NCBI GenBank assembly: GCA_910587735.1
Contig: CAJUNT010000019.1
Location: 1 to 50,232 of the forward strand
DNA length: 50,232 bases
Origin: an uncultured Clostridia bacterium
GTDB taxonomy: Bacteria > Bacillota > Clostridia > Lachnospirales > Anaerotignaceae
Direction of reading: 5' to 3'
Shown: piece by piece, positions 43,900-50,232 of the stretch
Layout of the letters: each line of letters starts with the position of its first letter
Numbering within the stretch: position 1 is the first letter of the stretch
Program-made: the position numbers and the translations under genes
The notes under the pieces: generated by a model
Told to the model about the DNA's origin: nothing
The model's database searches: none
Seen by the model: only the letters and a program-made list of their open reading frames with translations

Positions 43900-45333
43900 A
43901 TGAAAATAAAATCAATATTTACAAAACAGCTTTTACTTTATGTAGGTACACTTCTTGCTGTATTTATATTAGTAGGTATTATACTTTCTATGGTATATAC
44001 ACAGCATTATATGGACGAAACAAAAGAGGATTTAATCAATCAAGGTATGAAAATTTCAAAGGAATATAAAAAAGCATATTATTTTACAGGGGATTTAAGT
44101 AATTTAGAATATGAATTGCAAATACTGGAAGGATATATGGCAGCAAGTATATTTTTTATTGATAAAAATGGCGTTGTAGTGCTAACTTCTCCAGGTATTA
44201 ATGATGCATGGATTGGACAAGCGATTGCAAATGAGGGTGTAATTAAAAGTGTTTTAGAAGGAAATGTTGTAACATTGCAAGGAAAAATCAATGGTATGTT
44301 TGATGAGCCAGTGTTAACAGTAGGTTATCCTTTGCAAACAGACCAAATTGCAGGCATATTTATGTGTACATCTATGACAGAAATTGAGCACTCTTTACAG
44401 GGAATGTATAAAATGGGATTTAGTATATTGACTGCTGTAATGAGCATAGGTATTGTGTTGGTGTATATATTTAGCAAAAAAATTACAAAGCCTCTTTTAC
44501 AGATGAATGAAGCAACAAAAGTGATTGCAGGAGGGAATTTTGAGCAAAGAATAGAAATAAAAAGTGAAGATGAAATTGGACAGCTTGCAGAGAGTTTTAA
44601 CCATATGGCAGAAAGTCTTGACAAATATGAAAAAGTAAGAAGGGATTTTATTGCAAATGTTTCTCATGATTTACGTTCTCCATTAACATCTATACAAGGC
44701 TTTTTAGGAGCAATATTAGATGGAACAATACCACAAGAAAAACAATTCCATTATTTGAATATTGTTTTAGAAGAAACAAAAAGACTGACAAAATTAACAA
44801 ATGATATTGTAGAATTAAGTAGAGCACAGACAAGTAATATTACATTAGAAAAAACACGTTTTGATATCAATACATTGATAAGAGAAAGTATAGAACGATT
44901 AGAGCCACGTTTACAGCAAAAAGATATAAAAATTGATGCGATATTTGCAGAAAAAGAAACATATGTGTGTGCTGATGAAGATAAAATTGCTCGTGTCATT
45001 TATAATTTAGTGGATAATGCAATTAAGTTTTCTGATATTGACAAAAAAATAGAAATTGAAACGATATTGAAGGAAAATAAAAAATTGCTGATTAGTGTAA
45101 AAGACTATGGAAAAGGAATTGATGAAGAAGATTTGAAATATATTTTTGACCGATTTTATAAAGAGGATAGTTCACGTGGAAAAGATAAAACGGGAAGCGG
45201 TTTAGGACTTTGTATTGTAAGAGAATTTTTATTAGCACATGGAGAAAATATAGCTGTGAAAAGTGAGAAAGAGAAAGGTACTACATTTATATTTTCATTA
45301 AAGTTAGCAGAAAAAGAAAATAAAAAGCAATAA
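43900..45333 (+). CDS. Sensor histidine kinase (HAMP-HisKA, WalK/ResE-like)
   Basis: A 477-aa membrane kinase. TM1 at about 10-33, an extracellular sensor of some 140 residues (including FFIDKNGVVVLTSPG, a CACHE-like strand), TM2 at about 172-192, HAMP 192-244, HisKA with phosphoacceptor H256 in FIANVSHDLRSPLTSIQGF, and the ATPase domain (YNLVDNAIKFS, KDYGKGID, GSGLGLCIVREF). ATG 43900 follows TTGGAGG; a longer frame upstream is non-coding. It is the probable partner of the regulator at 42693. The stimulus is unknown. Confidence 0.93.
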   Translation: MKIKSIFTKQLLLYVGTLLAVFILVGIILSMVYTQHYMDETKEDLINQGMKISKEYKKAYYFTGDLSNLEYELQILEGYMAASIFFIDKNGVVVLTSPGINDAWIGQAIANEGVIKSVLEGNVVTLQGKINGMFDEPVLTVGYPLQTDQIAGIFMCTSMTEIEHSLQGMYKMGFSILTAVMSIGIVLVYIFSKKITKPLLQMNEATKVIAGGNFEQRIEIKSEDEIGQLAESFNHMAESLDKYEKVRRDFIANVSHDLRSPLTSIQGFLGAILDGTIPQEKQFHYLNIVLEETKRLTKLTNDIVELSRAQTSNITLEKTRFDINTLIRESIERLEPRLQQKDIKIDAIFAEKETYVCADEDKIARVIYNLVDNAIKFSDIDKKIEIETILKENKKLLISVKDYGKGIDEEDLKYIFDRFYKEDSSRGKDKTGSGLGLCIVREFLLAHGENIAVKSEKEKGTTFIFSLKLAEKENKKQ

Positions 45334-45360
45334 AAAATATGTTTATAACTGGGAAAATAA

Positions 45361-45415
45361 AGTTTTTCCTTAAAAATATTGATTTTATAAGGAAAAGCAA
45401 TATTTTTCCAGTAAA
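45361..45415 (+). terminator. Possible terminator with two competing stems
   Basis: TTTTTCCTTA pairs with TAAGGAAAAG, while AAAATATTG in its loop can pair with CAATATTTTT further on. Either could end transcription of the kinase gene or of the converging Rrf2 gene. Confidence 0.45.
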
Positions 45416-45447
45416 TTTTGTAGTTGTAAGCAAAAAAATAAATTTAA

Positions 45448-45867
45448 TTAATTATTTTTTGCATGGTATTCTGCTACCAAATCTGACAGTGTAGTATTAT
45501 CTACAACATTATCCAGTGCCTCTTTCATTTTTTGCCATAATGAAAGAGAGGCACAAATATCAGCACGTTTACATTGTGTATGCTCCAAGCAATCTACTGG
45601 AGAAAGAGAACCCTCTAAAATACGAAGAACTGTGCCGACTGTAATTTCTGAGGGACTTTTTACAAGACAATATCCCCCTTGTGCTCCTCTAAAACTTTGT
45701 ACTAAACCCGCTTTTGTAAGGGGATTAATAATTTGTTCCAAATATTTTTCGGAAATTTCTTGCTGCTGTGCAATCATTTTTAAAGGCATATGCCCCGATT
45801 TTTCATATTGTAATGCCAGACAAAGCATAAGACGAATACCATATCGTCCTTTTGTGGATATTTTCAT
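45448..45867 (-). CDS. Rrf2/IscR-family transcriptional regulator
   Basis: A 139-aa winged-helix regulator starting MKISTKGRYGIRLMLCLA, the family hallmark. The recognition helix region is ISEKYLEQIINPLTKAGLVQSFRGAQGGYCL. Three cysteines in CLEHTQCKRADIC (C-x5-C-x5-C) match the 2Fe-2S ligands of IscR, so it probably senses iron-sulfur status or oxidative stress. The longer frame upstream overlaps the ybaK gene and is not coding. No isc/suf genes are adjacent; the targets are elsewhere. Confidence 0.92.
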   Translation of the reverse strand: MKISTKGRYGIRLMLCLALQYEKSGHMPLKMIAQQQEISEKYLEQIINPLTKAGLVQSFRGAQGGYCLVKSPSEITVGTVLRILEGSLSPVDCLEHTQCKRADICASLSLWQKMKEALDNVVDNTTLSDLVAEYHAKNN

Positions 45868-45931
45868 GTCATTTCTCCATTTCCTATTATAATTTTTTGG
45901 ACATTTCTGATTGATAAAGTGATAGAAGATA

Positions 45932-46411
45932 TTATTCTGTTTCTTCCCAGCCTTTGCAAACATCAATCCATTTTTCACATCTACCATATTGGAACAATTC
46001 ATCACAAGTTAATTCAATAGCTGAATTACTGCTACCAGCAGCAGGAAATACTGTTTCAAAACGCTTTAAAGAAACATCTACATAAGTTTTTACTGTTTCA
46101 GGCACAGCAAAAGGGCAAACACCACCAATAGCATGTCCTGTGAGAGAAAGTGTTTCTTCAGGAGAAAGCATTTTTGCTTTCATAGAAAATTCAGCTTTAA
46201 ATTTTTTGTTATCAATTTTAGCATCACCAGCTGTAGCAATCAATATACAGCTATCACCAGATTGAAAAGCAAGTGTTTTTGTAATACGTGCAGGTATAAC
46301 GTGTGCAGCTTCTGCCGCCAGTTCTACGGTAGCAGAAGATGTTTCAAATTCCAATACATCTTTTGCTCTGCCAAATTGTTCCAAGTATGCTTTTACTTTT
46401 TCAATAGACAT
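45932..46411 (-). CDS. YbaK/EbsC-type aminoacyl-tRNA deacylase
   Basis: A 159-aa trans-editing protein that hydrolyses mischarged aminoacyl-tRNA. The fold is recognised by the segments TSSATVELAAEAAHVIPARITKTLAF, GDAKIDNKKFKAEF and GHAIGGVCPFAVPETVKTYVDVSL, ending in ELTCDELFQYGRCEKWIDVCK. GGGAGT lies before the ATG. The exact tRNA specificity cannot be decided. It precedes the Rrf2 gene on the same strand. Confidence 0.9.
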   Translation of the reverse strand: MSIEKVKAYLEQFGRAKDVLEFETSSATVELAAEAAHVIPARITKTLAFQSGDSCILIATAGDAKIDNKKFKAEFSMKAKMLSPEETLSLTGHAIGGVCPFAVPETVKTYVDVSLKRFETVFPAAGSSNSAIELTCDELFQYGRCEKWIDVCKGWEETE

Positions 46412-46446
46412 AATATAATACTCCCTTCGTATATAAAAGTTTTATT

Positions 46447-47310
46447 TTATAAATGAGTGCATTGTTTTTTTAATGCTTCCCAATAGTAATAAGGTATTTT
46501 AAAATTATTTTTTAATGTACCAAGTTGTACATTTTCTCTGTTTGCACCATGAAAATCGCTTCCGCCACTATATAATAAACATAACTTGTCTGCTAATTTC
46601 ATCAATTTTTTTTGCTGTTGTGATGTATAAGAATGGTATGCTATTTCCATAGCATTTAAACCATAACTTTTTAATTCTTGAGCAAGAAATTCTATTTGCA
46701 TATCGTTCATATGATAAAGTGTAGGGTGTGCTAATACAGCAACACCACCAGATTTTTGTATCGTTTCGATACAATTTGCAGGTGTTAATGTTTGTCTTTC
46801 TACATAAGCAGGTTTGTTAACAGAAAGATATTTTTCAAATGCTTCTTTTGTTGTTTTTACAATTTTTTTATGAACTAAAACATTTGCAAAATGTGCTCTT
46901 GTAATAATATTTCCTCCGGCATTTTGTTTGATATCATCATAACAAATAGCAAAGCCTAATTTATTGAGAGCAGAAATCATTTTTTCATTACGCATTTCAC
47001 GAGCATCTGCAATTTCTTTTATTTGTTTTTTAAAATATTCTGATGAAGGAGAAAATCCTAATCCCACAATATGGATTTCTTGTAGTTGAAAACGATTATA
47101 TTGTACTGCAAATTCAATGCCTGTAATGGTTTCCAAATCATATTTTTGACCAGCTTGTTGAAATAATTCTAAACCATCAATAGTATCATGGTCTGTTAAG
47201 GCAAGAGCATATAATCCTCTTTGCTTTGCCTCTATTACAAGTCCTTCTGGTGAAAAAGTACCATCAGAATAATAGGAGTGACAATGAAGGTCTATTATTT
47301 TTTGTGTCAT
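46447..47310 (-). CDS. PHP-domain metallophosphoesterase
   Basis: A 287-aa trinuclear-metal hydrolase. Motif 1 DLHCHSYYSDGTFSPEGL, motif 2 LTDHDTIDG, the acidic residue in GIEF, AHPTLYHM and SGGSDFHG near the C-terminus. Such proteins act as 3',5'-nucleoside bisphosphate phosphatases or 5'-3' RNases (RNase AM/YciV); which applies here is open. AGAAGG precedes the ATG. A 35-bp gap separates it from ybaK, so they may be co-transcribed. Confidence 0.92.
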   Translation of the reverse strand: MTQKIIDLHCHSYYSDGTFSPEGLVIEAKQRGLYALALTDHDTIDGLELFQQAGQKYDLETITGIEFAVQYNRFQLQEIHIVGLGFSPSSEYFKKQIKEIADAREMRNEKMISALNKLGFAICYDDIKQNAGGNIITRAHFANVLVHKKIVKTTKEAFEKYLSVNKPAYVERQTLTPANCIETIQKSGGVAVLAHPTLYHMNDMQIEFLAQELKSYGLNAMEIAYHSYTSQQQKKLMKLADKLCLLYSGGSDFHGANRENVQLGTLKNNFKIPYYYWEALKKQCTHL

Positions 47311-47465
47311 GATATACCTTCTTTCTAAATAGACGATTTTTGTGCAATCTGTTTTATGATAATGTTATCAATTTCAATAAGTGTAACATTTTTTAATTGC
47401 TTTTTCAACATAGCATAATCTTTTTTTATATATCATAGAATAATAAAAAAGTAGGAGGAAAAGCA

Positions 47466-47900
47466 GTGAGTAAAAAAGAAAATAAACAGACTATTAAAAA
47501 AAGGGAGAACGTAAAACCTAAAAAAGAAATAGCGAATGGTACAATTTTATGTATGATCAAGGGTATGATGATTGCTTATGCTGTAACGTGTATTATATTT
47601 ATTACATATGGTATTCTTTTGACTTATACAGATATAACAGAGGAAAAAATACCTTTGACAGCACTTTGCTGTACTGTGATATCAGCAGGTATTGCAGGGT
47701 TTGACTGGGCAAGATGTGCAAAAGCAAGAGGAATATTGTGGGGGATATTTGCAGGGCTTGTATATGGTGTAATATTGTTTGTATTAGATGGTATTGCAGG
47801 AAGTGGATTTAATGTAGTAGGTTCAAAAGGACTTATGATGCTTTTAGCAGCAGCAGGTGGAGGAGTAGGAGGTATATTGGGAATTAATATGAAAAAGTAG
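47466..47900 (+). CDS. TIGR04086-type small membrane protein
   Basis: A 144-aa protein with a basic, lysine-rich N-terminus and four hydrophobic segments (MIKGMMIAYAVTCIIFITYGILL; ALCCTVISAGIAGFDW; GILWGIFAGLVYGVILFVL; GLMMLLAAAGGGVGGILGI). It resembles the TIGR04086/DUF3792 family, often encoded near the SCIFF peptide in clostridia, as it is here (from memory). GTG start after AGGAGG. The role is unknown; association with SCIFF export or anchoring is speculation. Confidence 0.8.
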   Translation: MSKKENKQTIKKRENVKPKKEIANGTILCMIKGMMIAYAVTCIIFITYGILLTYTDITEEKIPLTALCCTVISAGIAGFDWARCAKARGILWGIFAGLVYGVILFVLDGIAGSGFNVVGSKGLMMLLAAAGGGVGGILGINMKK

Positions 47901-47909
47901 TTTAATAGT

Positions 47910-47950
47910 AAGCATAAATTTTTTATCAATATAAAAAATTTATGCTTTTC
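47910..47950 (+). terminator. Terminator of the TIGR04086 gene
   Basis: A perfect 17-bp stem, AAGCATAAATTTTTTAT and its complement around a 4-nt loop, then TTTTC. Confidence 0.88.
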
Positions 47951-48017
47951 TTTTTTACTTTTATATAGACGTTTTATAAAAAATAAAAAATCTATTTTCA
48001 AACAGTATATTTCATGT

Positions 48018-48023
48018 TATAAT
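48018..48023 (+). promoter_or_regulatory. -10 element upstream of the SCIFF peptide gene
   Basis: TATAAT at 48018-48023, 44 bp before the peptide start, with a weak TTTTCA 17 bp upstream. The gene is the first after the terminator at 47.9 kb, so it needs its own promoter. Confidence 0.55.
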
Positions 48024-48066
48024 GATACAGAATTTACAAATTTTTTGCTGAGGGAGGTTATACATA

Positions 48067-48207
48067 ATGAAACATATAAAAACATTGAATACAAAAATGT
48101 TGAAAAAGACAGTAGCAACTGGTGGCTGCGGAGAATGTCAAACATCTTGTCAGTCCGCTTGCAAAACATCTTGTACCGTAGCAAATCAGTCCTGTGAACA
48201 GAAATAA
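48067..48207 (+). CDS. scfA: SCIFF peptide (six cysteines in forty-five residues)
   Basis: A 46-aa ribosomal peptide precursor, missed by length-limited gene finders. The leader MKHIKTLNTKMLKKTVATGG is followed by six cysteines at 21, 24, 28, 32, 36 and 43 (CGECQTSCQSACKTSC ... SC). This is the nearly universal clostridial ranthipeptide precursor, in which the maturase creates Cys-to-alpha- or gamma-carbon thioether crosslinks. GGGAGG precedes the ATG. The maturase lies 114 bp downstream past a hairpin. Confidence 0.96.
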   Translation: MKHIKTLNTKMLKKTVATGGCGECQTSCQSACKTSCTVANQSCEQK

Positions 48208-48256
48208 ATGTTTTATAACAGTATGCTATACTGTTACGAGTAAATGAAGGACGCAA

Positions 48257-48296
48257 GAAGGCTGTTTTCAATGATAGAAAATAGCCTTTCTTTTTT
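48257..48296 (+). terminator. Attenuating terminator between scfA and scfB
   Basis: AAGGCTGTTTTC (48258-48269) pairs with GAAAATAGCCTT (48277-48288), one G-U, followed by TTCTTTTTT. It would let only part of the transcripts reach the maturase gene, matching the excess of substrate over enzyme. Confidence 0.88.
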
Positions 48297-48321
48297 GTGT
48301 GATTTGGGAGGAAAACAAATT

Positions 48322-49680
48322 ATGATACATAAATTTCGTCAAAATGGTGTCAATATTGTAATGGATGTAAATAGTGGTGCGATTCATGTAGTAGATGATG
48401 TAGTATATGATTTAGCAGATATATGGAAAGAGACACCTAAGAATGCTTTACAATTAAAATTTCCGCAATATGATATGGAACAAATTGAGGAAGCAGTACA
48501 AGAATTGGGTATATTAGAAAAAGAAGGTATGCTTTATACAGAAGATGATTATGAAAAAGTATTACCTATAATAGAAAATCATAGCACTGTTGTAAAAGCA
48601 CTCTGCCTTCATGTAGCACATGACTGTAATTTGAAATGTCAGTATTGTTTTGCAGAAGAAGGAGAATATCATGGAAAAAGGGAATTGATGAGTGTAGAGG
48701 TAGGAAAAAAGGCGCTTGATTTTTTAGTGGCAAATTCTGGTTCTCGTAAAAATTTGGAAGTGGACTTTTTTGGAGGCGAGCCACTTATGAATTTTGATGT
48801 AGTAAAAGAATTGGTTGCTTATGGCAGAGAAATTGAAAAACAGCATAATAAACAATTTCGTTTTACGATTACTACAAATGGTATATTATTAGATGATGAA
48901 AAACAGCAATTTATCAATGAAAATATGCATAATATGGTATTAAGTTTGGACGGAAGAAAAGAAGTCAATGACAAAATGCGCCCTCGTGCTGGAGGACAAG
49001 GAAGTTATGATGTGATTGTGCCAAAATTCCAAAAAGCAGCAGAAAGTAGAAACCAAACAGATTATTATATTAGAGGCACTTTTACAAAATATAATATTGA
49101 TTTTTATGAAGATGTCATTCATATGGCGGACTTAGGGTTTAAACAGATTTCTGTAGAGCCTGTTGTAGCTGATGAAAATATGCCTTATGCCATTACAGAA
49201 AAAGAATTGCCTGCTATATTTGCAGAATATGAAAAATTAGCGAATGAAATTTATAAGAGAAGAAAACAAGGAAATGATTTTAATTTCTTCCATTTTAATA
49301 TTGATTTAAGTGGTGGTCCTTGTGTGATGAAACGCTTAGCTGGCTGTGGTTCTGGTACAGAATATTTAGCGGTAACACCAACAGGGGACTTATATCCTTG
49401 CCATCAATTTGTGGGCATACCAGAGTTTAAAATGGGCACAGTGTATGAAGGTGTTACAAATACAGAACAAAGAGCTGTTTTTTCAAAATGCAATGTATAT
49501 GCAAAACAGCAATGCAGAGATTGTTGGGCAAAATTTTATTGCAGTGGAGGGTGTGCTGCAAATGCTTATCAACAAAATGGTGATATTTTAAAACCATATG
49601 ATATTGGCTGTAAAATGCAACAAAAAAGAATTGAATGTGCTATTATGATAAAAGCAAAAGAATTGTTGGAAGAAGAATAA
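48322..49680 (+). CDS. scfB: Radical SAM SCIFF maturase
   Basis: A 452-aa enzyme. It opens with a RiPP recognition (PqqD-like) region (IHKFRQNGVNIVMDVNSGAIHVVDDVVYDLADI...). Next comes the radical SAM motif CNLKCQYC with FAEEGEYHG and GGEPLMNF. The C-terminal SPASM part has CGSGTEYLAVTPTGDLYPCHQF, CNVYAKQQCRDCWAKFYCSGGCAANAY and IGCKMQQKR, giving two auxiliary 4Fe-4S clusters. It forms thioether bonds in the SCIFF peptide. ATG 48322 is chosen because of GGGAGG; the open frame before it runs through the attenuator hairpin. Confidence 0.96.
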   Translation: MIHKFRQNGVNIVMDVNSGAIHVVDDVVYDLADIWKETPKNALQLKFPQYDMEQIEEAVQELGILEKEGMLYTEDDYEKVLPIIENHSTVVKALCLHVAHDCNLKCQYCFAEEGEYHGKRELMSVEVGKKALDFLVANSGSRKNLEVDFFGGEPLMNFDVVKELVAYGREIEKQHNKQFRFTITTNGILLDDEKQQFINENMHNMVLSLDGRKEVNDKMRPRAGGQGSYDVIVPKFQKAAESRNQTDYYIRGTFTKYNIDFYEDVIHMADLGFKQISVEPVVADENMPYAITEKELPAIFAEYEKLANEIYKRRKQGNDFNFFHFNIDLSGGPCVMKRLAGCGSGTEYLAVTPTGDLYPCHQFVGIPEFKMGTVYEGVTNTEQRAVFSKCNVYAKQQCRDCWAKFYCSGGCAANAYQQNGDILKPYDIGCKMQQKRIECAIMIKAKELLEEE

Positions 49681-49779
49681 AAGCAATAATATTTTTTCAT
49701 AAATATAAATAGTGTTTTGTGTTATGGTTTTTGTTCAGATTTTTTGTATAAAAATTGTTTTGTTATATCAATAAATTAA

Positions 49780-49909
49780 GGGAGTATCCAAAGTTTGTTA
49801 TCAGAAAAACGAAGTTTTTTATAAAAGTTTTTGACTCACTTTTTTAAAAAGCGAGTAAGAGCTTGTGAACGAAGTTCGCAAGATTTTGAATGCTTGTTTA
49901 ACTACTCCC
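49780..49909 (+). repeat. Structured dispersed repeat, unit 1
   Basis: A 130-bp element bounded by GGGAGTA (49780) and TACTCCC (49903-49909). Three hairpins: AAAAAC-gaa-GTTTTT (49805-49819), CTCACTTTTT/AAAAAGCGAG (49835-49855) and CTTGTGAAC-gaa-GTTCGCAAG (49862-49882). The equivalent hairpin at 18.26 kb reads TTGGAGC-aac-GCTCCAA, so pairing is kept while sequence changes. No coding potential. Confidence 0.7.
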
Positions 49910-49983
49910 TAAAATTCAGGAAAATCAATTTTTAAAAAATTTTAATATTTTATGAAGTTTTTTATTTAAAATGATTATTGGGT

Positions 49984-50058
49984 GCTACTCAAACTCGCAA
50001 GCTTTTTTGAAAAAAAGCTTGGCAAAAAACTTTAAATCGCCTACGGCGAACAAAAATT
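49984..50058 (+). repeat. Structured dispersed repeat, unit 2
   Basis: CAAGCTTTTTT-ga-AAAAAAGCTTG (49998-50021), then TCGCC-tac-GGCGA (50037-50049). The copy at 18.33 kb has CAAACTTTTTT/AAAAAAGTTTG: a G-C pair replaced by an A-T pair. The last 550 bp of the window contain only these units and AT-rich DNA; I see no gene there. Confidence 0.65.
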
Positions 50059-50232
50059 GATTTCTGTGCCTAAAATTAGTATGTTCTATAAAATGAATAT
50101 GAAAAATAGTAAAATATAATGTTATAGAAAATATTGTTTTATTCATAATGTTAATCATACTAATATGACAAATCAAAAGGTTCTGTTAACTTAACATGAA
50201 AATAAAAATACGAAAAAGACTTTTAAAAATAC

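Noticed and set aside
47624..48001. 125-codon minus-strand frame opposite the TIGR04086 gene
   Set aside because: Covers a clear terminator and is antisense to a well-supported gene with ribosome site.

Overview
The window is low-GC DNA of a Gram-positive, Clostridia-type (probably Lachnospirales-like) chromosome. Indicators are strong AGGAGG ribosome sites with several TTG/GTG starts, a class III fructose-bisphosphatase, YesM/YesN-type two-component proteins, a clostridial L-arabinose operon and the SCIFF six-cysteine peptide with its radical SAM maturase. The genus cannot be fixed by eye. All calls come from reading the sequence; no database search was run.

Layout. 1-3.6 kb: tRNA-Gly at the edge, a TetR-MFS efflux pair behind a 37-bp palindromic operator, and an rdgB-yfcE housekeeping pair. 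3.6-4.5 kb: gene-free, very AT-rich. 4.5-6.4 kb: a chemoreceptor with a zinc-binding CZB-type sensor domain between its two membrane helices. 6.5-18.1 kb: an L-arabinose uptake and catabolism locus, with a YesN/YesM regulator-kinase pair, a YtfQ/YtfR/YtfT/YjfF-type ABC importer, AraA, an FGGY kinase and AraD. 18.1-20.7 kb: structured repeats, a decayed SGNH-hydrolase-like gene containing a 10-G tract, and an AraC regulator. 20.8-23.8 kb: a peptide-deformylase-like gene next to a DUF262/DUF1524 (GmrSD-type) probable defence nuclease, then a DUF2000 gene.

24-33.5 kb is a mobile region built against the 3' end of ssrA (tmRNA). An inactivated IS5-like element abuts a deleted, frameshifted large serine recombinase; about 7.3 kb further on lies an intact copy of that recombinase whose downstream sequence ends exactly at the tmRNA 3' end. 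The segment between the two junctions carries an Rpn-type nuclease, a 51-aa four-cysteine peptide with its own radical SAM/SPASM enzyme (a probable RiPP cassette whose family I do not recognise), a small membrane protein, an XRE regulator and three small ORFs. This is the best candidate for an undescribed system here.

33.5-49.7 kb is mostly core genome: ssrA-smpB, fbp, rbgA-lepB-rplS, mutS2, an OmpR/HisKA two-component system, an Rrf2/IscR-like regulator, a YbaK deacylase, a PHP phosphoesterase, then a small membrane protein, the SCIFF peptide and its maturase. In both radical SAM cassettes the precursor is separated from the enzyme by a hairpin, so precursor is probably made in excess. The last 0.5 kb holds structured repeats related to those at 18.2 kb and no gene.
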